Positions 29,277-38,562 of a stretch of 64,000 bases of DNA are shown here, piece after piece. The stretch's first letter is position 1, and each line of letters opens with the position of its first letter. The DNA is taken from assembly GCF_001931485.1 (NCBI RefSeq), contig NZ_MSDV01000040.1, positions 1-64,000 of the forward strand, written 5' to 3'. The notes under the pieces are model-generated. The model was given only the letters and a program-made list of their open reading frames with translations. It was not told the DNA's origin and made no database searches. Origin of the DNA: Burkholderia sp. SRS-W-2-2016 (GTDB lineage: Bacteria > Pseudomonadota > Gammaproteobacteria > Burkholderiales > Burkholderiaceae). A program made the position numbers and the translations under genes.

Positions 29277-29992
29277 GCGGCACCCTGTACCTGATTCCCA
29301 ATACGCTCGGCGAAGGCGACGCGAGCGCGCTCGAACTCGTCCTGCCGGCGCCGGTGCGCGCCCGCGCGGCGTCGCTGCACTATTACATTGGCGAAAACGC
29401 GAAAACCACTCGCGCGTTCCTGAAGAAGGTCGGCACCGAGAGGCCGATCCAGGAAATCGAGATTCGCGAACTGAACGTGAATACGCCGGCCGGCGAGATC
29501 GACCGGCTGCTCGCGCCGCTGCTCGCCGGCACCGACGCGGGACTGGTTTCGGAAGCCGGCTGCCCGGCCGTCGCGGATCCGGGCGCGCTGCTGGTGCGGC
29601 GCGCGCACGAGCGCGGCGTCAAGGTCGTGCCGCTGGTGGGGCCGAGCTCCATTCTGCTGGCCTTGATGGCGTCGGGCCTGAACGGCCAGAGCTTCGCGTT
29701 CCACGGTTACCTTCCGGTCGACGCCACCGAGCGCGCGAAACGTCTGCGCGATCTCGAGCAGCAGTCGCGCAAGGCGAAGCAGACGCAGATTTTCATCGAA
29801 ACGCCGTACCGCAATCGTGCGCTGCTCGACACGCTGCTTGCGAGCTGCGCGCCGTCGACTCTCGTCTGCGTCGCGGTCGATCTCACCCTGCCCTCGGAGA
29901 CGATCGCCAGCCGCACGGTCAGCGACTGGAAGAAGAAGCCGGAAATCGATCTGCACAAGCGGCCGGCGATCTTTCTGATTCTGGCTAACTGA
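29273..29992 (+). CDS. SAM-dependent methyltransferase, RsmI-like (tetrapyrrole methylase fold)
   Basis: 239 residues with the tetrapyrrole methylase fold: SGTLYLIPNTLGE at the N-terminus, GLVSEAGCPAVADPGALLV and VVPLVGPSSILLALMASGL, typical of RsmI relatives that methylate the 2'-OH of 16S C1402. It is shorter than RsmI (about 285) and has a different N-terminus, so it is probably the paralogous subfamily rather than RsmI itself. The ATG overlaps the yceF stop (ATGA). The substrate is unknown. Confidence 0.82.
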   Translation: MSGTLYLIPNTLGEGDASALELVLPAPVRARAASLHYYIGENAKTTRAFLKKVGTERPIQEIEIRELNVNTPAGEIDRLLAPLLAGTDAGLVSEAGCPAVADPGALLVRRAHERGVKVVPLVGPSSILLALMASGLNGQSFAFHGYLPVDATERAKRLRDLEQQSRKAKQTQIFIETPYRNRALLDTLLASCAPSTLVCVAVDLTLPSETIASRTVSDWKKKPEIDLHKRPAIFLILAN

Positions 29993-30060
29993 TCTGAGCG
30001 ATGCCGCCCGGCTGACGTCTGCCGAGCGCACATAAAGCGCAAAACCGCGCCAGCAAAGAA

Positions 30061-30102
30061 AAGCCCGCGCGATCCGAACCACGATCGCGCGGGCTTTTTT
30101 TA
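30061..30102. terminator. Strong terminator between convergent methyltransferase gene and sppA
   Basis: A 14-bp perfect stem AAGCCCGCGCGATC / GATCGCGCGGGCTT with an 8-nt loop, then TTTTT on the plus strand. The minus strand also has a T run, so it may serve both directions. Confidence 0.92.
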
Positions 30103-30113
30103 TAACAGCGAAG

Positions 30114-31115
30114 TCAATGCAGGTTTAGCTCCGAGCCCAAGGCCATCGCGCGCACCGCGCCTGCGCCGACCGCAGCGCCGAACTTGCGCGCAACGCGGTC
30201 CGAAATGCTTTCTTTGACCGTGTAGTCGACGATATCCGGTGCCTTGAAAATTTCCCGCGCCACGTAGTCCGGATCGCCGAAGCCATCGGCAAGGCCCAGA
30301 TCGACGCTTTTCTGGCCAGTCCAGAACAGACCCGAGAACATGTCCGGCGTCTCGTGCAGCCGCTTGCCCCGGCCCTGGCGCACTGCATCGATGAACTGGG
30401 CATGGATTTGATCCAGCATGTCCTGCGCATGTTCGTCCATCTTCGGCGTTTCCGGCGAGAACGGGTCGAAAAAGCCCTTGTTCTCACCCGACGTATGCAA
30501 ACGACGCTGCACCCCGAGCTTGTCCATCAGCCCGGTAAAGCCGAAGCCTTCCATCAACACACCGATCGAACCGACGATGCTCGCCTTGTCGACATAGATT
30601 TTGTCGGCCGCGGCCGCGGCGTAGTAGCCTCCCGACGCACACATATCGCCCACCACCACGTAAAGCGGAATTGACGGATATTTGGCGCGCAATCGCCGAA
30701 CTTCGCTATTGATGATGCCCGCCTGCACCGGACTCCCACCCGGGCTGTTGCAGTACAGGATCACGCCGGCTGTATCAGCATCCTCGAAAGCACTACCAAG
30801 TGCAGTGTTGATATCTTCCGCATTCGCGCGCGAATCCGACGCGATTTCGCCCTCAATCGACACCATCGCGGTATGCCTCCCGGTCGTGGCGACGCGCTCG
30901 CCGGTCAAGCTGAACAAGCTCCAGACGATCAGCAACAGGACCGCCAGAAACAGGAAACGGAAGAAAATTTTCCAACGGCGCGCCGACCGCTGTTCGGTGA
31001 TCGCGGCCAACGCGATGCGCTCCAGCGCAGCCCGCTCCCAGGTGGGCTCGCCAGCCGTCGACGAGGAACGGCCAGCCGGTGCGGGGTCCTTCTCAGGGGT
31101 CAAATTGTCGGACAT
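30114..31115 (-). CDS. sppA: Signal peptide peptidase SppA-type, S49 family
   Basis: Membrane-anchored serine protease that degrades leftover signal peptides. The 333-residue product has one transmembrane segment at about 49-69 (IFFRFLFLAVLLLIVWSLFS), the nucleophile in VVGDMCASGGYYAAAAADKI, and VGSIGVLMEGFGFTGLMDKLG. The general base Lys is probably in SGENKGFFDPF. This is the half-length form, not the 600-residue E. coli SppA. Begins a minus-strand group read after the Rieske gene. Confidence 0.9.
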   Translation of the reverse strand: MSDNLTPEKDPAPAGRSSSTAGEPTWERAALERIALAAITEQRSARRWKIFFRFLFLAVLLLIVWSLFSLTGERVATTGRHTAMVSIEGEIASDSRANAEDINTALGSAFEDADTAGVILYCNSPGGSPVQAGIINSEVRRLRAKYPSIPLYVVVGDMCASGGYYAAAAADKIYVDKASIVGSIGVLMEGFGFTGLMDKLGVQRRLHTSGENKGFFDPFSPETPKMDEHAQDMLDQIHAQFIDAVRQGRGKRLHETPDMFSGLFWTGQKSVDLGLADGFGDPDYVAREIFKAPDIVDYTVKESISDRVARKFGAAVGAGAVRAMALGSELNLH

Positions 31116-31145
31116 GCGGGCAATGAGATGAGGGGGAAAGGAAAA

Positions 31146-31565
31146 TCAGGACGTGGCCGGCAGCAACTCACCGTCCGGCAACCAGAATACCGCACGGCCT
31201 TCGGGCGTATCGCGCTCCTCGACCTGCAGCGGCCGCAACTTGCCGCCGCGACACGGTCCACCGACGCATTTGCCGGTATCAGGCGCGTAAATCGCGCCAT
31301 GTGTCGCGCACATCAAGTATAAGCCTGACGATTCGAAGAACTGCCCTTCCGACCAGTCGAGCTCCATCGGCACATGCGCGCAGCGGTTCAGGTAGCCGTA
31401 GGCGTGACCGTCGTAGCGGACGAAAAAAACCACCACGTCGTCGCCGCCGAGCCGCGCGTCGCGCCGGATCCCGTCACCGCCGTCGCGCAACTCGTCCGCC
31501 GCGCAGATCCGCACCGCCGCCGCGGCCGTGCCGGCGGCCCCGTCCACCCCGCCGCCGTCGCTCAT
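31146..31565 (-). CDS. Rieske [2Fe-2S] protein
   Basis: 139 residues with the two Rieske cluster boxes CAHVPMELD and CATHGAIYAPDTGKCVGGPC, each giving one Cys and one His ligand. The form is soluble, without a membrane anchor, similar to Rieske ferredoxins. It overlaps the HAD gene stop by 4 bp and precedes sppA by 30 bp, so the three are probably co-transcribed. Electron partner unknown. Confidence 0.88.
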   Translation of the reverse strand: MSDGGGVDGAAGTAAAAVRICAADELRDGGDGIRRDARLGGDDVVVFFVRYDGHAYGYLNRCAHVPMELDWSEGQFFESSGLYLMCATHGAIYAPDTGKCVGGPCRGGKLRPLQVEERDTPEGRAVFWLPDGELLPATS

Positions 31566-32221
31566 GCGTGCTCCCGCAGCCAGCCGGACAGATCACCGAC
31601 GCTCGACGCGACGAACTTCGGCTCCAACGCGGTCAGCGAATTGGCCGGATGCGCGCCATACGTCACGCCGATGCCCGCCACGCCGGCATTGATCGCCATC
31701 TGCAGATCATGCGTCGTGTCGCCGATCATCACGGTGCGCGCATTATCCTGCCCCAATTCACGGGTCAGCTCGTGCAGCATGGCCGGATGCGGTTTCGAGA
31801 AGGTCTCGTCCGCACAGCGGGTGCCGTCGAACAGGCTGGTCAGGCGCGCCTGGTCGAGCGCGCGGTTCAGCCCGACGCGGCTCTTGCCGGTCGCCACCGC
31901 GAGCAGATAGCCCAGATCGCGCAACTCCTGCAGCATGTCGCGCACACCCGGGAACAGTTCGGTGGTCTGATCCTTCACCAGATAATGGAAGCGGTAGCGC
32001 TCCGAAAGACGCGGATAGTCGGCCGGATCGAGCGTGGGCGCGGCCAGCTGCAGCGCGTCGCGCAGCCCGAGACCGATCACGTAGCTCGCCGCCTCGTCGG
32101 CGGGAACCGGCAGGCCGAGGTCGCGGCACGCCGCCTGAATGCTGCGCGTGATGTGCACGGTCGAATCCATCAACGTGCCATCCCAGTCGAACACGATCAG
32201 ATCAAATTGCTCTCTAGCCAT
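31562..32221 (-). CDS. HAD-superfamily hydrolase (phosphoglycolate phosphatase-like)
   Basis: 219 residues with all HAD motifs: FDWDGTLMDST (nucleophile Asp), AVATGKSRVGL, KPHPAML and MIGDTTHDLQMAINAG. A helical cap follows motif I. Resembles Gph/YjjG-type phosphatases; the usual annotation is phosphoglycolate phosphatase but the substrate is not proven. The ATG giving MAREQFDLIVFDWDG overlaps the rluC stop by 8 bp, and the gene overlaps the Rieske gene by 4 bp. Confidence 0.88.
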   Translation of the reverse strand: MAREQFDLIVFDWDGTLMDSTVHITRSIQAACRDLGLPVPADEAASYVIGLGLRDALQLAAPTLDPADYPRLSERYRFHYLVKDQTTELFPGVRDMLQELRDLGYLLAVATGKSRVGLNRALDQARLTSLFDGTRCADETFSKPHPAMLHELTRELGQDNARTVMIGDTTHDLQMAINAGVAGIGVTYGAHPANSLTALEPKFVASSVGDLSGWLREHA

Positions 32222-33251
32222 GCAAGGTCGCCTCCGGGTTGGACCCCGTGCGTAGTTCGTTGAGTTGCTGGATAAAGCCGCGGCACTCCGGCGGCAGCGG
32301 CGCGTCGAGCTGCAGCGGCGCGCCGGTGGCCGGATGCGTGAGCTTGAGCCGGTAAGCATGCAGGAACATGCGCTTGATGCCCGGCTTCGCATTGGCGCGG
32401 GCGAGCGCCTTGTTCAGCGCGAAATCGCCGTATTTGGCATCGCCGACGATCGGCAGTTCCAGATGCTGCAAGTGCACGCGAATCTGGTGAGTCCGCCCGG
32501 TCTTCAACTCCGCCTCCAGCAGCGCGTAGTCCGGCCAGCGGTCGACCAGATTGAAGATCGTATGCGATGCGAGCCCGTCCGCCTGCACCCGCACGCGGCG
32601 CTCGCCGTCGGCGGTCGAATACTTGTGCAGCGGCTCCTTGACCGCGCGGCGGCGGCCCCAGTCGCTTGCCCACTCGCCGTGCACGCATGCGTAATAGCGC
32701 TTGTCCATCCGGTTGTCGCGGATCTGTTCGTGCAGATTGACGAGCGCCGCGCGCTTTTTCGCCAGCATCAGCACGCCGGAGGTTTCGCGGTCCAGCCGGT
32801 GCACCAGTTCGAGAAATTTCGCCTGCGGGCGCGCCGCACGCATCTGCTCGATCACGCCGAACGCCACGCCGCTGCCGCCGTGCACGGCGACACCCGCGGG
32901 CTTGTCGATCACCAGCAGATGCTCGTCTTCGAACAGGATCGGAAAACCGGCGGCCGGCACCGGCACGGGGGCAGCGGCTTCATTCTGCTGCGCGACGCGG
33001 ATCGGCGGCACGCGCACGAGATCGCCGAGTTCGAGCCGGTACTGCGCATCAATCCGGCCCTTGTTCACACGCACCTCGCCGCTGCGCAAGATCCGGTAGA
33101 TATGGCTTTTCGGCACGCCCTTGCAGACGCGCAACAGGAAGTTGTCGATGCGCTGTCCGGCCGAGCTGTCGTCGATTTCGATCAGCGAGACCTGGTCGCT
33201 CGCAACCGCGCCTGCAACCGATCTCTGGGATGTTTTGCCTAACTCTTTCAT
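32214..33251 (-). CDS. rluC: 23S rRNA pseudouridine(955/2504/2580) synthase
   Basis: Converts three uridines of 23S rRNA to pseudouridine. The 345-residue product has an N-terminal S4 RNA-binding domain (GQRIDNFLLRVCKGVPKSHI) and the catalytic Asp in LELVHRLDRETSGVLMLA. The chosen ATG starts MKELGKTSQRSV; the frame runs 17 codons further up. It is divergent from rne, as in E. coli, across a 738-bp region. Confidence 0.94.
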   Translation of the reverse strand: MKELGKTSQRSVAGAVASDQVSLIEIDDSSAGQRIDNFLLRVCKGVPKSHIYRILRSGEVRVNKGRIDAQYRLELGDLVRVPPIRVAQQNEAAAPVPVPAAGFPILFEDEHLLVIDKPAGVAVHGGSGVAFGVIEQMRAARPQAKFLELVHRLDRETSGVLMLAKKRAALVNLHEQIRDNRMDKRYYACVHGEWASDWGRRRAVKEPLHKYSTADGERRVRVQADGLASHTIFNLVDRWPDYALLEAELKTGRTHQIRVHLQHLELPIVGDAKYGDFALNKALARANAKPGIKRMFLHAYRLKLTHPATGAPLQLDAPLPPECRGFIQQLNELRTGSNPEATLHG

Positions 33252-33989
33252 TCTGAATATAATTTGCCCAGCAGTCCGCGACGGCCGGCGCAGTGTCCTC
33301 ACAGCGTTCGGAATGTGGGTGGATTGCGCGAGCGCAAGCGATAAACCGTTATTTTACTTGCGCCGGGGTCTGGTTGCTCACCCTGAAAATGAGATGCACC
33401 AAGTTGCACGCACGAAGTCGGTACCCGGCAGGGACGGCGCCCACAGGCGCGTTCGGTCAAAGGTCGGCTTCGACGGTAACGGAATTTTGGTAAAAAAGAA
33501 TTTGGCTTTCAGCTTCGCGATCCGGGTGGTATAGCGCCCTGCCCGAAGCTGCAAGTAGCGAAAATACGGCGTGCGCCCGTGGCGTCTTGTAGAAAGTACA
33601 AGACATGGCGACGTCAAAAAATGAAGCGAGACACCCCCAGCAGGAAAAGACGCGCCGCCTGCGCGAACTTCCCGTTGCGGCATGACCCGGCTTTGCCGTC
33701 CGCTCGTGCGCCCAGTTGGCGCGCCGGCTCGACATGACGAAGGCTTGTGATGGTCTGCTGGCAGCACGGGGCGTGTCAGGTCATGATTTGAAGCCGTGTT
33801 CGCATGTGCCCTGCGGCACCGCGCCCATTTTTAGCCGGGCCGGGCCCTCCCAGGCAATTCTCCCGCCATCATTCCCGCTCCAGCGTGCTTGTGAAAACAC
33901 AATAAGACGCGGCACGCCGCTGCCCTCCCTTGCTCTCGCGACTGACAACCGCGCAGCCTGGGCCGGCGAGGCCGCTCTGGAGCCGTTCA
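33252..33989 (+). promoter_or_regulatory. rluC-rne divergent region with probable long rne 5' UTR
   Basis: 738 bp with no convincing gene. Both promoters must lie here. A perfect 8-bp inverted repeat with a GAAAG loop (arms 33584-33591 and 33597-33604, GTCTTGTA / TACAAGAC) sits about 390 nt before the rne start and could form an RNA hairpin in a leader. By analogy, E. coli rne has a 361-nt 5' UTR through which RNase E controls its own mRNA. I could not place -35/-10 boxes with confidence. GGAG at 33979-33982 is a likely rne ribosome binding site. Confidence 0.5.
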
Positions 33990-36900
33990 ATGAAACGAAT
34001 GTTGTTCAACGCGACGCAGCAGGAAGAACTGCGCGTCGCCATCGTCGATGGGCAAAAACTCATCGACATCGACATCGAAACCACCGGCCGCGAACAGCGC
34101 AAAGGCAATATTTACAAAGGCATCATCACCCGCATCGAGCCGTCGCTCGAGGCGTGCTTCGTCAATTACGGCGAAGACCGCCACGGCTTCCTGCCGTTCA
34201 AGGAAGTCGCGCGCCAGTACTTCCGCGAAGGCGTCGATATGCGTTCCGCACGCATCCAGGACGCGCTCAAGGAAGGCCAGGAGCTGATCGTCCAGGTCGA
34301 AAAAGAAGAACGTGGCAACAAGGGCGCGGCCCTGACCACCTTCATCTCGCTCGCCGGCCGTTACCTCGTGCTGATGCCGAACAACCCGCGCGGCGGCGGC
34401 GTATCGCGCCGGATCGAAGGCGATGACCGCCAGGAACTGCGCGAAACGATGGCCCAGCTGCAACTGCCGGAAGGCATGAGCATCATCGCGCGCACGGCCG
34501 GCATCGGTCGCAGCGCCGAAGAGCTGCAGTGGGACCTGAACTACCTGATGCAGCTGTGGCGCGCGATCGAAGCCGCGTCGCAAAGCGGCACCAGCGGTCA
34601 GCCGATGCTGATCTATCTCGAATCGAGCCTCGTGATTCGCGCGATCCGCGATTACTTCCAGCCCGACATCGGCGAAATTCTGATCGACACCACCGAAATC
34701 CATGACCAGGCCCGCGCCTTCATGGATATCGTGATGCCCGATAATGTCAGCAAGGTGAAGCGGTATCACGACGATGTGCCGCTGTTCTCGCGTTTCCAGA
34801 TCGAACACCAGATCGAAACCGCGTACTCGCGCACGGTGCCGCTGCCGTCGGGCGGCGCGATCGTGATCGACCACACCGAAGCACTGGTCGCGATCGACGT
34901 GAACTCGGCGCGCGCCACCAAGGGTGCGGACATCGAGGAAACGGCCGCGCGCACGAACCTCGAAGCGGCCGACGAAGTCGCCCGCCAGTTGCGTCTGCGC
35001 GACCTGGGCGGCCTGATCGTGATCGACTTCATCGACATGGAGTCGGCCAAGAGCCAGCGCGAAGTCGAGCAGCGCCTGAAAGACGCGCTCAAGCACGACC
35101 GCGCCCGCGTGCAGATGGGCAAGATCTCGCGCTTCGGCCTGATGGAACTGTCGCGCCAGCGTCTGCGTCCGGCGCTGTCGGAAGGCAGCCACGTGACCTG
35201 CCCGCGCTGCAACGGCACGGGCCACATCCGCGATACCGAATCGTCCGCGCTGCAAGTGCTGCGGATCATTCAGGAAGAAGCGATGAAGGAAAACACCGCG
35301 GCGATCCACTGCCAGGTGCCGGTCGAAGTGACCGCCTTCCTGTTGAACGAGAAGCGTGCCGAGATCAACAAGATCGAATCGCGTTTCAAGGTCAACGTCG
35401 TGCTGATCCCGAACAAGCACCTCGACACCCCGCACTACAAGCTCGAGCGTCTGCGTCACGACGATGCGCGCCTCGACGACCCGCGCGCGTCGTGGAAGAT
35501 GGCCGAGGAAGCGGCCCGCGAACTCGAGTCGGAAACCGGTTACAGCAAGCGCACCGAGGAAGTGAAGCCGAAGCAGGAAGCGGCGGTCAAGGGCATCACG
35601 CCCGAGAAGCCGGCGCCGAGCGCGCCGGTTCGCCCGGCGGCTACGCCCGCTCCGGTCGCGGTGACGCCGGCGAGCGGCGGCTTTATCGGCTGGTTGAAGA
35701 AGCTGTTCGGCGTGCAGCCGGCGGCTCCGGAACCCGTTGTGCCGGCTACGGCCGACAAGCAGACCCGTCCGCAACGCGGCGAACGCACGGAGCGCGGTGA
35801 GCGCACCGGCGAACGCGGCGGCGATCGCAACCGCAACCGCCGTGGCGGCGCAGGCGGCCGCGACGCGGCAGCGCGCGGCGAAGGCGTGAGCGGCGGCCGT
35901 CAGGGACAAGGTCAGCAACCGTCGCAGCGTCGCGAGGAACGTGAAGGTCGCGAACCGCGTGAGGCGCGCGAAGGCCGCGAACCGCGTGCGCCCCGTGAAG
36001 CACGTGAGCCGCGCGAACCGCGTGAGATCCGTGAAGGCCGTGAGCCGCGCGAGGCCCGCGAGCCGCGTGAAGCGCGCGAAGGCCGTGACGGTCGCGAGCG
36101 CGACAACCGTGGCGCCGAGCGTGCGGATGCAGTCGAAGGCGCCGCGCGCGCCGAACGCCAGGAACGCGGCGAGCGCCGTGAGCGTGGCGAACGCGCCGAA
36201 CGTGGCGAGCGTCGCAAGCCGCAAGTCGAAGCAGCCGCAGCACTGACGCAATCCGACGCCGCGCAGGCCGACGATGAACTGGCCCGCAACCGCGCGGCCG
36301 TCGCTATCGGCGAAGACGGCGCACCGGTCGATCAGGAAGCGGCGGCACGTGATGGCGAAGAGCGTCGTCGTCGCCGTCGTGGCCGTCGTGGCGGTCGTCG
36401 TGAGCGCGAAGAGGACGTCAACGGCAACCTCGCCGCGGATGTCGCGGAAGCCGAAGGCGATAACGTCGGCGCGAACGACGAAGCTCCGCTGCGTGCGGCC
36501 GAGCCGGTCGAGCGCAAGGCGGAAGCTGCCGAAGCGAAAGACGTGACGCCGGTCGAAGTGGTGGTCGCCGCTGTCGCGACGGAAACCGCGGTCGTCACCG
36601 AGCTGCACGCTGCCGCCGAAACGCCGGCGCTGGCTGCGGAAAGCGCGGCGAAGACCGAAAAGGTCGTGCCGGTCGAACAGGCTCCGGTGGCAGTTGAACC
36701 GGCAGCGCAAGCGCCGGTGGCAGTTGAAGCTGCGCCGACCGTCAGCGAGACGGCAACGCCGGTCGAGCCGGTCGCGCGTGTCGAGGCTGCGCCTGTCGAA
36801 GCTCCGGCAGCCGCACCGGCTGTCGAAGCACAGCCGGCGCAAGCTGCGCCCGCGGCCGAGGTGCAAGCCGAAGCGCCGGCCGCACTCGACACCGCGGCTC

Positions 36901-37262
36901 CGGCCACGGTCGTCGCGGCCCCTGCCGCCGAACCGGCGCCGCAAGCCGAGATCGTCGAAGCGCAACCGGTCGTGGCAGCAGAGCCGGCTGTCGTCGAGCC
37001 GGCCCCGGTCGCCGCGGCACAGCCCGTAGCACAGCCGGCGCCGCAGGCTCCGGCCCGCGCCGCATCGGCCGAGGCACTGCAGCCGATCCTCGAGCAGGCT
37101 GGCCTGATCTGGGTCAACACCGACGCCGACAAGCTGCGCGCCGCGCAGGAAGTGGCGGCGCAGACCGTCAAGCCGGCGCGCGTGATCCGTGAGCGCAAGG
37201 CACTGCCGCCGGCCGACAGCACGCCGATGCAGCAGGTCGAAACGGTCAAGCAGCCGCATTAA
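33990..37262 (+). CDS. rne: Ribonuclease E
   Basis: Essential endoribonuclease for mRNA turnover and rRNA/tRNA processing, scaffold of the degradosome. The 1090-residue product has the S1 domain (NIYKGIITRIEPSLEACFVNYG), the RNase H/DNase I-like core with LVAIDVNSARATKG and VIDFIDMES, and the zinc-link CPRCNGTGHIRD, then the small domain. From about residue 590 the protein is low complexity: an amphipathic segment (GGFIGWLKKLFG, a candidate membrane anchor), an Arg/Glu/Pro repeat region, a basic RRRRRGRRGGRRER stretch and a long Ala/Pro/Val/Glu tail. The ATG giving MKRMLFNATQQEELRVAIVDG is the family start. A terminator follows. Confidence 0.96.
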   Translation: MKRMLFNATQQEELRVAIVDGQKLIDIDIETTGREQRKGNIYKGIITRIEPSLEACFVNYGEDRHGFLPFKEVARQYFREGVDMRSARIQDALKEGQELIVQVEKEERGNKGAALTTFISLAGRYLVLMPNNPRGGGVSRRIEGDDRQELRETMAQLQLPEGMSIIARTAGIGRSAEELQWDLNYLMQLWRAIEAASQSGTSGQPMLIYLESSLVIRAIRDYFQPDIGEILIDTTEIHDQARAFMDIVMPDNVSKVKRYHDDVPLFSRFQIEHQIETAYSRTVPLPSGGAIVIDHTEALVAIDVNSARATKGADIEETAARTNLEAADEVARQLRLRDLGGLIVIDFIDMESAKSQREVEQRLKDALKHDRARVQMGKISRFGLMELSRQRLRPALSEGSHVTCPRCNGTGHIRDTESSALQVLRIIQEEAMKENTAAIHCQVPVEVTAFLLNEKRAEINKIESRFKVNVVLIPNKHLDTPHYKLERLRHDDARLDDPRASWKMAEEAARELESETGYSKRTEEVKPKQEAAVKGITPEKPAPSAPVRPAATPAPVAVTPASGGFIGWLKKLFGVQPAAPEPVVPATADKQTRPQRGERTERGERTGERGGDRNRNRRGGAGGRDAAARGEGVSGGRQGQGQQPSQRREEREGREPREAREGREPRAPREAREPREPREIREGREPREAREPREAREGRDGRERDNRGAERADAVEGAARAERQERGERRERGERAERGERRKPQVEAAAALTQSDAAQADDELARNRAAVAIGEDGAPVDQEAAARDGEERRRRRRGRRGGRREREEDVNGNLAADVAEAEGDNVGANDEAPLRAAEPVERKAEAAEAKDVTPVEVVVAAVATETAVVTELHAAAETPALAAESAAKTEKVVPVEQAPVAVEPAAQAPVAVEAAPTVSETATPVEPVARVEAAPVEAPAAAPAVEAQPAQAAPAAEVQAEAPAALDTAAPATVVAAPAAEPAPQAEIVEAQPVVAAEPAVVEPAPVAAAQPVAQPAPQAPARAASAEALQPILEQAGLIWVNTDADKLRAAQEVAAQTVKPARVIRERKALPPADSTPMQQVETVKQPH
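35934..36112 (+). repeat. Imperfect Arg-Glu-Pro repeat coding region in rne
   Basis: Codons here give repeated units of the type GREPREARE (about 10 units of 3-6 residues). The DNA repeats are imperfect, with synonymous drift, so the protein repeat is older than any recent slippage. It lies in the disordered C-terminal half, likely an RNA- or partner-binding segment. Confidence 0.8.
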
Positions 37263-37286
37263 GCTGCCTGCCGGTCGCTGACCACG

Positions 37287-37320
37287 AAAAAGCCCGCCCC
37301 TCCCGGCGGGCTTTTTCTTT
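37287..37320 (+). terminator. Intrinsic terminator after rne
   Basis: Stem AAAAAGCCCGCC / GGCGGGCTTTTT with a short loop (CCTCCC), ending TTTTTCTTTTT, 25 bp after the rne stop. Confidence 0.93.
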
Positions 37321-37444
37321 TTGGCGGACCGCCTCCCCGTATACCCCCACCCGCGTCGCAGGCCCCCAGCCACCACGGGCATTTCCGATAAAATGAGATA
37401 TCCGCGGTTCGTTCCAGCAAAGCAGACATCCGACGAAGCACCCC

Positions 37445-38551
37445 ATGTCCCGACGCATCATCCCCGTTGCCGATCTCAGCGCGGCGCCGGTCGTCACCGG
37501 TCCGGCGCAAACGCCTAGCGGCGTGCTGCACGACACGCTCGCGCGCGAGCTGCGCGATCTGCGCATCTCGGTGACGGACCGCTGCAACTTCCGCTGCGTC
37601 TACTGCATGCCGCGCGCGGTGTTCGACAAGGACTACGCGTTCCTGCCGCACAGCGCGCTCTTGAGCTTCGAGGAGATCGAACGGCTCGCGAAGCTGTTCG
37701 TCGCGCATGGCGTCGAGAAGATTCGCCTGACCGGCGGCGAGCCACTGCTGCGCAAGAACCTCGAATTCCTGATCGAACGTCTGGCGAGCCTCACCACGCC
37801 GGCGGGCCGTCCGCTCGATCTCACGCTGACCACCAACGGCTCGCTGCTCGCGCGCAAGGCGCGCAGCCTGAAGGACGCCGGCCTCAGCCGCGTGACGGTC
37901 AGCCTCGACGCGCTCGACGACACCCTGTTTCGCCGCATGAACGACGCCGACTTCGCGGTCGCCGACGTGCTCGACGGCATCGCCGCCGCGCACGCGGTCG
38001 GGCTCGCGCCGCTGAAGGTAAACATGGTCGTCAAGCACGGCACCAACGACGGCGAAATCGTGCCGATGGCGCGCCATTTCAAAGGCACCGGCGCGGTGCT
38101 GCGCTTTATCGAATACATGGACGTCGGCACGTCGAACGGCTGGAACATGACCGAAGTGCTGCCGTCGGCCGATGTCGTGTCGCGCATCGCCGAACACTTC
38201 CCGCTGGTGCCGCTCGAAGCGCACAGCGCCGCCGAGACCGCGCAGCGCTGGGGCTACGTCGACGGCTCGGGTGAAATCGGCGTGATCTCGAGCGTCACGC
38301 GCGCGTTTTGCGGCAGTTGCACGCGCGCGCGTCTGTCCACCGAAGGCAAGCTGTACCTGTGCCTGTTCGCCTCGACCGGGCACGATCTGCGCGCGTTGCT
38401 GCGCGGCGGCGCGAGCGATGCGGAAATCGCCACCGCGATCGCCGAAATCTGGCAGGGCCGCAGCGACCGCTATTCGCAGCTGCGCGGCAGCCAGCCGGCC
38501 GATACCGAGCCGGCGCGGCGTCGCGTCGAAATGTCCTACATCGGCGGCTGA
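37445..38551 (+). CDS. moaA: GTP 3',8-cyclase (molybdenum cofactor synthesis)
   Basis: Radical SAM enzyme that starts molybdopterin synthesis from GTP. The 368-residue product has the SAM cluster motif CNFRCVYC, GGEPLLR, a second C-terminal cluster (FCGSCTRARLSTEGKLYLCLF) and the C-terminal Gly-Gly. An N-terminal extension of about 30 residues precedes the conserved LRDLRISVTDRC. First gene of moaA-mobA-moeA. Confidence 0.96.
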   Translation: MSRRIIPVADLSAAPVVTGPAQTPSGVLHDTLARELRDLRISVTDRCNFRCVYCMPRAVFDKDYAFLPHSALLSFEEIERLAKLFVAHGVEKIRLTGGEPLLRKNLEFLIERLASLTTPAGRPLDLTLTTNGSLLARKARSLKDAGLSRVTVSLDALDDTLFRRMNDADFAVADVLDGIAAAHAVGLAPLKVNMVVKHGTNDGEIVPMARHFKGTGAVLRFIEYMDVGTSNGWNMTEVLPSADVVSRIAEHFPLVPLEAHSAAETAQRWGYVDGSGEIGVISSVTRAFCGSCTRARLSTEGKLYLCLFASTGHDLRALLRGGASDAEIATAIAEIWQGRSDRYSQLRGSQPADTEPARRRVEMSYIGG

Positions 38552-38562
38552 GCGGCCGGCCC

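Noticed and set aside
33987..37382. 1131-residue open frame on the minus strand across rne
   Set aside because: Shadow of rne in high-GC DNA; composition (Arg, Phe, Asp, Gly) is typical of antisense frames and no domain is seen.
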